Assembly: GCA_002392705.1 (NCBI GenBank)
Contig: DGHP01000192.1
Span: 1-8,336, forward strand
DNA length: 8,336 bases
Reading direction: 5' to 3'
DNA from: Lachnospiraceae bacterium UBA3845
Lineage (GTDB): Bacteria; Bacillota; Clostridia; Lachnospirales; Lachnospiraceae
Shown here piece after piece: positions 1 to 5,495 of the stretch (within the stretch, counting starts at the first letter, position 1; each line of letters starts with the position of its first letter). The position numbers and the translations under genes were made by a program. The notes below the pieces were generated by a model. That model was given only the letters and a program-made list of their open reading frames with translations. It did no database searches and had not been told where the DNA came from.

Positions 1-2
1 GG

Positions 3-890
3 AACCCCCTGCTGGAGGTGAATCCGGGCGGCGCGCCCTGCAATGTTCTCTCCATGCTGGAAAACTGGGGAGACAGGACAGCTTTTATCGGCAAAGTAGG
101 GGATGATATGTTCGGCCGTCTTCTCACAGAAGCTGTTCAGAGCGTCGGAGTGGATACAAAAGGCCTCTGTGTGGATCCGGCAGTGCATACGACACTTGCT
201 TTTGTCCATACCTATGAAGACGGGGACCGCGATTTTTCTTTCTACAGGAATCCGGGAGCGGATATGATGCTGAAGAAGGAAGAGGTGAATCTGGAACTTT
301 TGAAGGATACCAGGATTTTCCATTTCGGAACCCTCTCCTCCACGCACGAAAAAGTGCGGGAAGCGACCCGTTTCGCCCTGGCTGAGGCAAAGGCGGCCGG
401 GGCCGTGATCTCCTTTGATCCCAATCTGAGAGAACCCCTCTGGGACGACCTCGAGGATGCGAGAAGAGAGATCGACTATGGCCTGAGACATTGCGACGTA
501 CTGAAGATTTCGGACAATGAAGTGGAGTTCATGTGCGGAACGGATGACTATGATAAGGGTGCTGCGCTCCTGAAGGAGAAGTACAATATCCCGCTCATCC
601 TCATCACGCTCGGGAAAAACGGCAGCAGGGCCTACTACAGGGATCTGCGCGTGGACGCGGCTCCTTTCCTGCAGAAGAATACCATCGAGACGACCGGAGC
701 CGGGGATACCTTCTGCGCCACATCTCTTCACTATGTTCTGAAATACGGGATCGACGGCTTCAATGAGGAAAAACTCAGAGAACTCCTTGTTCACGCGAAC
801 GCGGCCGCGTCCCTGATCACAACCCGCAAGGGCGCCCTGAAGGTAATGCCGACGGCGGAGGAAGTGAACGCACTGGCATCGCAGGCCTGA
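3..890 (+). CDS. PfkB-family sugar kinase, probable fructokinase (5' partial)
   Basis: The open frame runs in from the left edge; the codons before the GTG at 18 read N-P-L-L-E-V and continue into NPGGAPCNV. The true start therefore lies roughly 25-30 codons upstream, and the GTG at 18 is not a start. PfkB/ribokinase-fold enzymes phosphorylate a sugar with ATP in the cytoplasm. The GGAPCNV sugar-binding motif and the FYRNPGADMML segment are typical of ScrK-type fructokinases (fructose to fructose-6-phosphate). The PfkB signature TTGAGDTF is encoded at 690-713, and the Asp at 705-707 is the expected catalytic base. The remaining C-terminal part (about 295 residues) is complete and ends in TGA. 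The neighbours give no pathway context. The family is certain; fructose as substrate is an inference from the motifs. Confidence 0.9.
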   Translation, partial: NPLLEVNPGGAPCNVLSMLENWGDRTAFIGKVGDDMFGRLLTEAVQSVGVDTKGLCVDPAVHTTLAFVHTYEDGDRDFSFYRNPGADMMLKKEEVNLELLKDTRIFHFGTLSSTHEKVREATRFALAEAKAAGAVISFDPNLREPLWDDLEDARREIDYGLRHCDVLKISDNEVEFMCGTDDYDKGAALLKEKYNIPLILITLGKNGSRAYYRDLRVDAAPFLQKNTIETTGAGDTFCATSLHYVLKYGIDGFNEEKLRELLVHANAAASLITTRKGALKVMPTAEEVNALASQA

Positions 891-924
891 CGGCGGAAAG
901 GAAAGCGGGACTGAATACGGCGTA

Positions 925-947
925 GAAACCTGCCGCAAGGAGGTTTC
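925..947 (+). other. Hairpin downstream of the sugar kinase
   Basis: GAAACCT (925-931) pairs perfectly with AGGTTTC (941-947) around a 9-base loop, 35 bases after the kinase stop codon. A moderately T-rich stretch (955-963) comes about ten bases later, not directly after the stem. This may be part of a weak transcription end or an mRNA 3'-stabilising hairpin; its function is not determined. Confidence 0.4.
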
Positions 948-972
948 AGACATATACTTTTCTCACTCCTGA

Positions 973-1004
973 TGACAGCCCTGGCCTTTTGGTCAGGGCT
1001 GTCA
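973..1004 (+). terminator. Strong 14-bp hairpin lacking a U-tract, possible terminator
   Basis: Positions 973-986 (TGACAGCCCTGGCC) pair with 991-1004 around a TTTT loop, with a single G-T wobble. The stem is GC-rich and very stable. Neither strand has the T-run expected of an intrinsic terminator directly after it. It lies between the sugar kinase and the lipoprotein gene, so it could separate their transcripts, act as a 3' RNA stabiliser or be a small palindromic repeat. The hairpin is certain; the terminator role is tentative. Confidence 0.4.
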
Positions 1005-1068
1005 CATGAGATGTATACGGAACTTTTTCCTCAGTCGGGACGGGATTGGATATTTCATGGTGTTTGAT

Positions 1069-2424
1069 ATGAAAGCAAGAATGATCAGAATACTCTGCGC
1101 GGCCGCGTTCCTTGCCCTGGGACTGGGCGGCTGCAGCAGGAGCCAGATGAACTACCAGATTGCGGAGGCGATCGGGACTGCCGGCATGTACGAGAATAAT
1201 GAGCCGGTTGAAACGCCGCAGATGGCCGAGAAGCGAAAAGCGCAGGAGGAGTCTGACCGCGCGGAGACGGAGCTGGTATCGGTTCTGGACCGGGCCAGAA
1301 CGCTCGCCCTCGGATATAATTATGAAGACGCGCTGGAGGTCCTTGATACGATCACAGGCCAGCAGTCCCAGGACGAAAGAGTCCTGGCTGCCCGCAGCGA
1401 GTATGAGCAGGGCGGTTCCAGTCTGGAAAAATGGGAGGGCACGATCCCGCATCTGTGCTTCCCCTGCCTGATTGAGGATTCCATGATGGCTTTCGACGGG
1501 GACAGCCTGGCCTATACCTACAGCAACAGCATGGTGACGACCCGCGAGTTTAAGCGGATTCTGCAGAGCCTGTATGACAACCATTATGTCCTGATCGACA
1601 TCCACAGTATCGCCGGACCGGTCACGGACGACAGGGGAACCACGACGGTGGAAACTCTGAATCTGAAGGTTCCGTCAGGCAAAAGGCCGATCATTCTCTC
1701 CCAGGACAACCTTACCTATGAGGACGTCAAAAACGGCGACGGCATAGCCACAAAACTGGTGCTGGATGAGGATGGCAAAGTAAAGGCGAAGTATACGGAC
1801 AGCGGCGGGCATGATCTGGTCGGTGATTACGATTTCATACCGATCCTGGACAGCTTTATCGAAGAGCATCCGGATTTCTCCTATCAGGGAGCGCGCGGAA
1901 TCGTATCGGTATCCGGCGCCCAGGGCGTCTTCGGATATGACCTGCCGGAAACCGGTGCTGCCGACGGAAACAGCGGCGCGCTGACCTCCTCCAGGCTCAC
2001 CGCGGCCGACATGACGCCGGAGCAGAAGGCGGTGGCGGATATCAGCGCCGCACTGAGGGCGGAAGGATGGAACATCGCCAGCGCAGGCTGGTCTCACGGA
2101 TATATGAACAGCATGTCCGCCCAGGAGTTTGTCTCCGAGATCGACAAGTGGATGTCAGGGGTCGGGGTGCTGACAGGGAACGCGGATATCCTCTTTTATC
2201 CCTACGGAGCGGAGGTGTCCTATCCGGGCGACAATCTGGATTACCTGACCGGCCACGGCTTCATCTACCTCTGCGGCCTCTGGGCGGATACCGATTACAG
2301 GGAGGTCACGGATGAATACATGCGCATGACCAGACGTTTCATCGACGGCTATACGCTCCAGAACGCTCCTCATTATTTCACGGATTTCTTTGTTACGGAA
2401 AACGTCCTGGATGAAGACCGGTGA
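1069..2424 (+). CDS. NodB-like polysaccharide deacetylase-family lipoprotein, probably degenerate active site
   Basis: The frame opens at 1006, but that ATG directly abuts a hairpin. The ATG at 1069 is chosen because it gives a clean lipoprotein signal: basic MKARMIR, a hydrophobic core, then lipobox LGGC with Cys22. The ATG at 1057 is also possible, and neither has a strong Shine-Dalgarno. From 1069 the protein is 451 residues. After the signal comes a charged, TPR-like helical region (about residues 35-120), then a NodB-like fold recognisable from LVGDYDFIPILDSFIEEHPDF, GARGIVSVSG, LFYPYGAEV and MRMTRRFIDGY. It is presumably anchored on the outer face of the membrane and acts on, or binds, cell-wall glycan. 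The metal-site motifs are altered: the DD of motif 1 reads D213-N214, and the His-x-x-x-His of motif 2 reads A339-x-x-x-H343. It may therefore bind glycan rather than deacetylate it. The family is fairly sure; activity is uncertain. Confidence 0.8.
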   Translation: MKARMIRILCAAAFLALGLGGCSRSQMNYQIAEAIGTAGMYENNEPVETPQMAEKRKAQEESDRAETELVSVLDRARTLALGYNYEDALEVLDTITGQQSQDERVLAARSEYEQGGSSLEKWEGTIPHLCFPCLIEDSMMAFDGDSLAYTYSNSMVTTREFKRILQSLYDNHYVLIDIHSIAGPVTDDRGTTTVETLNLKVPSGKRPIILSQDNLTYEDVKNGDGIATKLVLDEDGKVKAKYTDSGGHDLVGDYDFIPILDSFIEEHPDFSYQGARGIVSVSGAQGVFGYDLPETGAADGNSGALTSSRLTAADMTPEQKAVADISAALRAEGWNIASAGWSHGYMNSMSAQEFVSEIDKWMSGVGVLTGNADILFYPYGAEVSYPGDNLDYLTGHGFIYLCGLWADTDYREVTDEYMRMTRRFIDGYTLQNAPHYFTDFFVTENVLDEDR

Positions 2425-2435
2425 ACGGATGAAGC

Positions 2436-2495
2436 ACCGGACTTAAAATCCCGTGAGTGGTGACACTCGTACCGGTTCGATCCCGGTCGCCGGCA
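2436..2495 (+). pseudogene. 3' half of tRNA-Leu(UAA), 5' half missing
   Basis: The fragment shows, in order: an anticodon stem-loop with loop CTTAAAA and anticodon TAA at 2444-2446 (stem 2437-2441/2449-2453 with one C-C mismatch); a perfect 5-bp type-II variable arm (GAGTG 2455-2459, CACTC 2464-2468); a perfect T-arm (ACCGG/CCGGT around TTCGATC, 2471-2487); and the acceptor 3' strand CGCCGGC with discriminator A at 2495. The D-arm and a matching 5' acceptor strand (GCCGGCG) are absent. A full tRNA would have to start near 2409, inside the lipoprotein gene. The bases 2416-2441 retain only a vague resemblance to a tRNA-Leu 5' half. This is either a remnant attachment site left by an element integrated at a tRNA-Leu gene or a decayed tRNA copy. 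Confidence 0.82.
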
Positions 2496-2500
2496 ATCGT

Positions 2501-2550
2501 AGAAGCCTCTGAAATGCCTTTAGAATGGATTTTCAGAGGCTTCTTGCATT
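2501..2550 (+). terminator. Terminator-like hairpin after the tRNA-Leu fragment
   Basis: AGAAGCCTCTGAAA (2501-2514) pairs perfectly over 14 bp with 2531-2544, around a 16-base loop. It is followed by TGCATTATTT, a weak T-rich tail. It lies six bases after the tRNA fragment and 76 bases after the lipoprotein stop, so it could end the lipoprotein transcript. It may originally have been the terminator of the tRNA. The following stretch 2551-2642 shows no gene or clear signal. Confidence 0.6.
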
Positions 2551-2642
2551 ATTTCCCGAGCTGAGGAAGCGGCCTTTTCCAGGGGCGGATTTCTCATGAA
2601 AATCGACCATGAAGCGGCAGAAACAGAAGATCTTTTTTTACA

Positions 2643-2672
2643 TTGACTTGCTTTCATGTGCTGTGATATAAT
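2643..2672 (+). promoter_or_regulatory. Sigma-A-type promoter of rpmG-secE-nusG
   Basis: The -35 element is TTGACT (2643-2648) and the -10 element is a perfect TATAAT (2667-2672), with an 18-bp spacer. An extended -10 TG sits at 2664-2665. Transcription should start near 2679, giving a leader of about 100 bases before rpmG. Confidence 0.85.
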
Positions 2673-2690
2673 TTTCGGGCGTATGGAAGC

Positions 2691-2748
2691 GGATCAGAGG
2701 AGACGATCCTCTTTCTGATCCGGAAAACAGTAATAAGCGGCTGTTTTC
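2691..2748 (+). promoter_or_regulatory. Two-hairpin 5' leader of rpmG-secE-nusG
   Basis: Two hairpins lie back to back in the untranslated leader. In the first, GGATCAG (2691-2697) pairs with CTGATCC (2715-2721), with an inner AGGA/TCCT (2698-2701/2707-2710). In the second, GAAAACAG (2723-2730) pairs with CTGTTTTC (2741-2748). They are separated by one base and could stack. There is no T-run after the second, so this is not an ordinary attenuator. Function unknown; it may control translation or mRNA stability of the operon. Confidence 0.55.
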
Positions 2749-2782
2749 TGCGACACTTTAGAAAGAGAGCGAGGTGGAAGTT

Positions 2783-2932
2783 GTGCGTACACGAATCACA
2801 TTGGCATGCACGGAATGCAAACATCGTAACTACAACTTGACGAAAGAGAAGAAAAACCATCCCGAGCGGATGGAAGTTAAAAAGTACTGCCCTTTCTGCA
2901 AGAGACACACAGCACACAAGGAAACAAAGTAA
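2783..2932 (+). CDS. rpmG: 50S ribosomal protein L33
   Basis: A 49-residue protein beginning with GTG. L33 is a small zinc-ribbon protein of the large ribosomal subunit. The two Cys pairs C9-x-x-C12 and C36-x-x-C39 are present, so this is the zinc-binding (C+) form. The sequence [12 protein letters not shown], followed near the end by [11 protein letters not shown], is characteristic. The GTG at 2783 is preferred over the in-frame GTG at 2774 because it matches the family N-terminus and has AGGTGG five bases upstream. It is the first gene of an operon with secE, 32 bases further on, as is standard in Firmicutes. Confidence 0.95.
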   Translation: MRTRITLACTECKHRNYNLTKEKKNHPERMEVKKYCPFCKRHTAHKETK

Positions 2933-2964
2933 GCGTCTGATCGATTCGTTTTGAGGTAGGAATT

Positions 2965-3165
2965 ATGGCGAAAGAAGAAGGTTCCAGAGCAAGAACCTGG
3001 TGGGAAGGTGTCAAAGGAGAATTCCGGAAGATTATCTGGCCCAGCCAGGATGATCTTGTGAAGCAGACCACCGTGGTAACAGTGGTATCGATCATTCTCG
3101 GCATAATCATTGCTATCCTGGATTACCTGATCCAGCATGGCATTGACTGGCTGATCAGCTTGTGA
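2965..3165 (+). CDS. secE: Preprotein translocase subunit SecE
   Basis: A 66-residue, single-span SecE, the usual short Gram-positive form. SecE clamps the SecY channel in the SecYEG translocon of the cytoplasmic membrane. An amphipathic cytoplasmic segment (about residues 11-32, including the conserved region FRKIIWPSQDDLVKQT) is followed by one membrane segment at about residues 34-56 (VVTVVSIILGIIIAIL). The Shine-Dalgarno GAGGTAGG lies at 2953-2960. It sits between rpmG and nusG, its near-universal position. Confidence 0.96.
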   Translation: MAKEEGSRARTWWEGVKGEFRKIIWPSQDDLVKQTTVVTVVSIILGIIIAILDYLIQHGIDWLISL

Positions 3166-3202
3166 ACAGTTTCCTTGCACATGCGAAAGACAGGGTGATG
3201 AG

Positions 3203-3799
3203 ATGGCAGAAGCGTACTGGTATGTAGCCCACACTTATTCCGGATATGAGAACAAGGTCAAGGCCAATCTTGAGAAGATGATCAAGAACCGGAACCTGGA
3301 AGAGCAGATCTTCGAGGTACGCGTTCCGGTCCAGGAAGTGGTCGAGATCCGGAAGACGGAAGACGAGGGTACTGAGAAGGTAGAATATACCGAGAGCGGA
3401 GAGCGGAAGCCTCCGAAAAAGAAGAAAGCACCGGTTCAGAAGGTCGTCAAGAAGAAGCTCTTTCCCGGATATGTGTTTGTTCATATGATTATGAACGAAG
3501 ACAACTGGTACCTGGTAAGGAATACCAGGGGAGTGACCGGTTTTGTCGGTTCCGAGCCCACCAGGCCGGTTCCGCTTACCGAGGAGGAGATGCTGAACCT
3601 CGGCGTTCAGGCGCCTGCCGTGGCACCCGGATTCGAGATCGGTGATTCTGTCAGAGTCATTAACAGTGCATGGGTCAACAACCCTGTCGGCGTTATAAGA
3701 GAAATCGATGTGAGTAAGCAGACTGTAAAGATCAGTATTCCGGAATTTATGAACGGTACACCGGTCAGCATGGATTTCACGGACATCACAAAGATTTAA
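3203..3799 (+). CDS. nusG: Transcription termination/antitermination factor NusG
   Basis: A 198-residue NusG, the elongation factor that binds the clamp of RNA polymerase and can couple it to ribosomes or termination. The N-terminal NGN domain begins YWYVAHTYSGYENKVKANLE and resumes with LFPGYVFVHMIMNEDNWYLVRNTRGVTGFVG. Between its two halves (about residues 51-83) lies a highly charged insertion rich in Glu then Lys (KPPKKKK), which makes the protein about 20 residues longer than typical Bacillus NusG. The C-terminal KOW domain starts at FEIGDSVRVIN (about residue 146). Start is ATG at 3203 with AGGGTG at 3192-3197. It is cotranscribed with secE (37-base gap) and followed after 50 bases by rplK. 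Confidence 0.96.
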   Translation: MAEAYWYVAHTYSGYENKVKANLEKMIKNRNLEEQIFEVRVPVQEVVEIRKTEDEGTEKVEYTESGERKPPKKKKAPVQKVVKKKLFPGYVFVHMIMNEDNWYLVRNTRGVTGFVGSEPTRPVPLTEEEMLNLGVQAPAVAPGFEIGDSVRVINSAWVNNPVGVIREIDVSKQTVKISIPEFMNGTPVSMDFTDITKI

Positions 3800-3807
3800 T
3801 CACTTTA

Positions 3808-3834
3808 GTGGGAGGGACTCCCCGCTAATACCAC
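3808..3834 (+). promoter_or_regulatory. Probable ribosomal protein L1 binding site upstream of rplK
   Basis: The spacer folds as an outer helix GTGG (3808-3811)/CCAC (3831-3834), an asymmetric internal loop GA / GCTAATA, and an inner helix GGG (3814-3816)/CCC (3821-3823) with loop ACTC. The strands GTGGGAG and ATACCAC match the sequence I recall for the L1-binding stalk of 23S rRNA. The outer helix ends next to the Shine-Dalgarno AAGGAGG (3835-3841), so bound L1 should block initiation at rplK. This is the classical L11-L1 autoregulation logic; binding itself is inferred. Confidence 0.75.
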
Positions 3835-3849
3835 AAGGAGGTTTATATT

Positions 3850-4275
3850 ATGGCAAAGAAAGTTACAGGATATATCAAACTGCAGATCCCGGCAGGCAAG
3901 GCTACTCCTGCTCCGCCGGTCGGCCCGGCGCTCGGACAGCATGGCGTCAATATCGTGCAGTTCACGAAGGAGTTCAATGCGAGAACCGCTGATAAGGGTG
4001 ACCTGATCATCCCGGTCGTTATCACAGTTTATGCCGACCGCAGCTTCAGCTTCATCACCAAGACTCCGCCGGCTCCGGTACTTCTGAAAAAAGCCTGCAA
4101 TCTGAAGACTGCATCCGGTACCCCGAACAAGGTTAAGGTTGCCACCATTTCCAAGGACAAAGTACGCGAGATCGCTGAGACAAAGATGCCGGATCTGAAC
4201 GCAGGATCCATCGAGGCAGCTATGAGCATGATCGCAGGAACAGCCCGGAGCATGGGGATTGTAGTCGAGGATTGA
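3850..4275 (+). CDS. rplK: 50S ribosomal protein L11
   Basis: A 141-residue L11, exactly the usual length. L11 forms the GTPase-associated centre with the 23S rRNA 1070 region and is the target area of thiostrepton. The N-terminal domain has the proline-rich stretch [19 protein letters not shown] (about residues 20-38), containing the prolines tied to thiostrepton sensitivity. The C-terminal RNA-binding domain includes [15 protein letters not shown] and ends SMGIVVED. The Shine-Dalgarno AAGGAGG lies 8 bases before the ATG. It is followed after 48 bases by rplA, and a second L1-site-like hairpin lies in that gap. Confidence 0.98.
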   Translation: MAKKVTGYIKLQIPAGKATPAPPVGPALGQHGVNIVQFTKEFNARTADKGDLIIPVVITVYADRSFSFITKTPPAPVLLKKACNLKTASGTPNKVKVATISKDKVREIAETKMPDLNAGSIEAAMSMIAGTARSMGIVVED

Positions 4276-4282
4276 CACTTAA

Positions 4283-4310
4283 GTGGGAGGGTAGATCCCG
4301 CGAACACCAC
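4283..4310 (+). promoter_or_regulatory. Second probable L1 binding site, upstream of rplA
   Basis: The architecture matches the site before rplK: GTGG (4283-4286)/CCAC (4307-4310), internal loop GA / GCGAACA, inner helix GGG (4289-4291)/CCC (4297-4299), loop TAGAT. It starts 7 bases after the rplK stop and ends one base before AGGAGG (4312-4317) of rplA. The flanking bases CACTTWAGTGGGAGGG are also shared with the first copy. It probably lets L1 repress its own translation directly. Inference from structure and similarity to the 23S L1 stalk. Confidence 0.7.
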
Positions 4311-4323
4311 CAGGAGGTAAAAA

Positions 4324-5016
4324 ATGAAAAGAGGAAAGAAATACGCAGAAGCTGCGAAGCAGTTCGAGCGTTCCCAGCTTTATGAAGTAAGTGATGCAGT
4401 GAGTCTTGTAAAGAAGGTTGCTGTTGCCAAATTTGATGAGACCATCGAAGTTCATATCAGAACCGGCTGCGACGGACGTCATGCAGATCAGCAGATCCGC
4501 GGCGCTGTCGTACTTCCCCACGGCACAGGCAAGACCGTCCGTGTTCTCGTGTTCGCAAAGAACCTGAAGGCGGATGAGGCACAGGCTGCCGGTGCGGATT
4601 ATGTCGGAGCTGAGGAACTGATTCCGAAGATCCAGAATGAAGGATGGCTGGATTTTGATGTTGTAGTCGCTACCCCGGATATGATGGGCGTTGTCGGACG
4701 TCTGGGCCGTGTCCTCGGACCCAAGGGCCTGATGCCGAACCCGAAGGCCGGCACCGTGACCATGGATGTCACCAAGGCGATCAACGATATCAAAGCCGGT
4801 AAGATCGAGTACAGACTGGACAAGTCAAATATCATTCATGTGCCAATCGGAAAAGCTTCTTTCACAGAAGAACAGTTAACGGACAACTTCCAGACGCTTA
4901 TGGATGCGATCGTTAAGGCAAGACCGGCGGCGCTCAAGGGCCAGTTCCTCAAGAGCGTAGTCATGGCTCCGACCATGGGCCCGGGCGTGAAGCTCAACCC
5001 TGTCAAGTTCGGCTGA
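4324..5016 (+). CDS. rplA: 50S ribosomal protein L1
   Basis: A 230-residue L1, typical length. L1 forms the mobile stalk next to the ribosomal E site and moves deacylated tRNA; it also represses its own mRNA in many bacteria. Recognisable parts are the basic N-terminus [13 protein letters not shown], the domain II segment [13 protein letters not shown], the L1 signature around [19 protein letters not shown], and the C-terminal [17 protein letters not shown]. The start ATG lies 6 bases after AGGAGG. It is the last gene before the terminator at 5049, so rpmG-secE-nusG-rplK-rplA probably form one transcript. Confidence 0.98.
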   Translation: MKRGKKYAEAAKQFERSQLYEVSDAVSLVKKVAVAKFDETIEVHIRTGCDGRHADQQIRGAVVLPHGTGKTVRVLVFAKNLKADEAQAAGADYVGAEELIPKIQNEGWLDFDVVVATPDMMGVVGRLGRVLGPKGLMPNPKAGTVTMDVTKAINDIKAGKIEYRLDKSNIIHVPIGKASFTEEQLTDNFQTLMDAIVKARPAALKGQFLKSVVMAPTMGPGVKLNPVKFG

Positions 5017-5048
5017 TTCTCCGGTCAGTAAGATTTGTCGCATTTCAG

Positions 5049-5077
5049 AGGACCTGCGCTTTGCGCAGGTCCTTTTT
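5049..5077 (+). terminator. Intrinsic terminator of the rplKA transcript
   Basis: AGGACCTGCG (5049-5058) pairs perfectly with CGCAGGTCCT (5064-5073) around CTTTG, followed by a T-run to 5077. It lies 32 bases after the rplA stop and separates L11-L1 from L10-L7/L12. Confidence 0.93.
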
Positions 5078-5113
5078 ATCTGATTAAAGACGGCTTCCGC
5101 TTCCCTTGCCCCT

Positions 5114-5181
5114 GCGCGTCAAAGACAGGCTTTCTTTTTCTGCAGGCACGACGAGCCGGAACACGATTTTAAACAGGCCGT
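5114..5181 (+). repeat. Diverged repeat copy A (upstream of rplJ)
   Basis: Positions 5141-5181 align without gaps to 5209-5249 of copy B, with 31 of 41 bases identical; both begin TGCAGGCACGACGA. The stretch 5114-5140 resembles the left arm of copy B weakly (AAAGACAGG..TTTCTT), and no clean inverted arm remains. A and B therefore lie in tandem. Nothing else is seen in 5078-5113. Confidence 0.55.
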
Positions 5182-5255
5182 ATTTGAAATCAGAACCTGT
5201 TTCTTACATGCAGGCACGACGAACCAGAATCTGATTTCAAAATTGTCGTGAATAG
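5182..5255 (+). repeat. Inverted-arm repeat copy B, upstream of the rplJ promoter
   Basis: TTTGAAATCAGA (5183-5194) pairs with TCTGATTTCAAA (5230-5241), a perfect 12-bp inverted repeat around a 35-base loop. The whole 74-bp unit, including the loop (CACGACGAACCAGAA) and the right flank GTGAATAG, recurs at 6648-6718 with a few changes and a short gap. It ends about 33 bp before the -35 box of the rplJ promoter. It could be a small palindromic mobile element or a protein-binding site; which is unknown. Confidence 0.85.
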
Positions 5256-5287
5256 TAACCGTGAATGAAAACATTTTAAGAAGGTGC

Positions 5288-5316
5288 TTGACAAGCTTTG
5301 TCCGGGGTGGTATCTT
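5288..5316 (+). promoter_or_regulatory. Promoter of rplJ-rplL
   Basis: A perfect -35 TTGACA (5288-5293) and a -10 TATCTT (5311-5316) are separated by 17 bp. Predicted start near 5323 gives a leader of about 170 bases, consistent with the L10 leader that follows. Confidence 0.75.
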
Positions 5317-5322
5317 AGCGAA

Positions 5323-5446
5323 GATGACTGCCGAAGACAGCAGGTTCCCTGATGGGTACAATGGAAGGCTTGCCGACCGCCTGCCGAGGAAGTATGAATT
5401 CTTTCAGGATTTTTACGCCTCTCTGTTCTGGCAGAGGGGCTTTTCT
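5323..5446 (+). ncRNA. L10 leader (ribosomal protein autoregulatory RNA)
   Basis: The leader carries the elements known from L10 leaders: AGACAGCAGG (5336-5344 region) and CCTGCCGAGG (5380-5389), which close a stem (GCAGG 5340-5344 / CCTGC 5380-5384), and then an intrinsic terminator at 5417-5446. In Firmicutes the L10-(L12)4 complex binds this RNA and favours early termination of rplJL transcription. The fold was read by eye; the exact inner helices are not resolved. Confidence 0.8.
5417..5446 (+). terminator. Attenuator terminator of the L10 leader
   Basis: GCCTCTCTG (5417-5425) pairs with CAGAGGGGC (5432-5440) over 9 bp with one wobble, loop TTCTGG, followed by TTTTCT. It lies 50 bases before rplJ, so it must be read through for expression; it is the output of the L10 leader switch. 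Confidence 0.85.
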
Positions 5447-5449
5447 ATG

Positions 5450-5492
5450 TTTCAGAAGCGGTCATTACCAAAATCTGAAAAGGAGGTAATGG
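5450..5492 (+). promoter_or_regulatory. Candidate H-type pseudoknot covering the rplJ Shine-Dalgarno
   Basis: TTTCAGA (5450-5456) pairs perfectly with TCTGAAA (5474-5480). CATTACC (5463-5469), in the loop of that stem, pairs perfectly with GGTAATG (5485-5491) downstream. The second helix consumes the last two bases of AGGAGG (5481-5486), and the first abuts it. If formed, this would limit ribosome access to rplJ. Prediction only. Confidence 0.4.
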
Positions 5493-5495
5493 TTC

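Noticed and set aside
946..1605. 219-codon open frame on the minus strand
   Set aside because: It is antisense to the lipoprotein gene and the intergenic hairpins, has no recognisable motif, and the + frame has a lipobox and family sequence.
2409..2495. A functional tRNA-Leu
   Set aside because: The 5' acceptor strand and D-arm cannot be found, the region overlaps the lipoprotein stop codon, and the anticodon stem has a mismatch.
5078..5255. CRISPR-like repeats
   Set aside because: Only two tandem units, with imperfect identity and inverted arms, no regular spacers and no cas genes.
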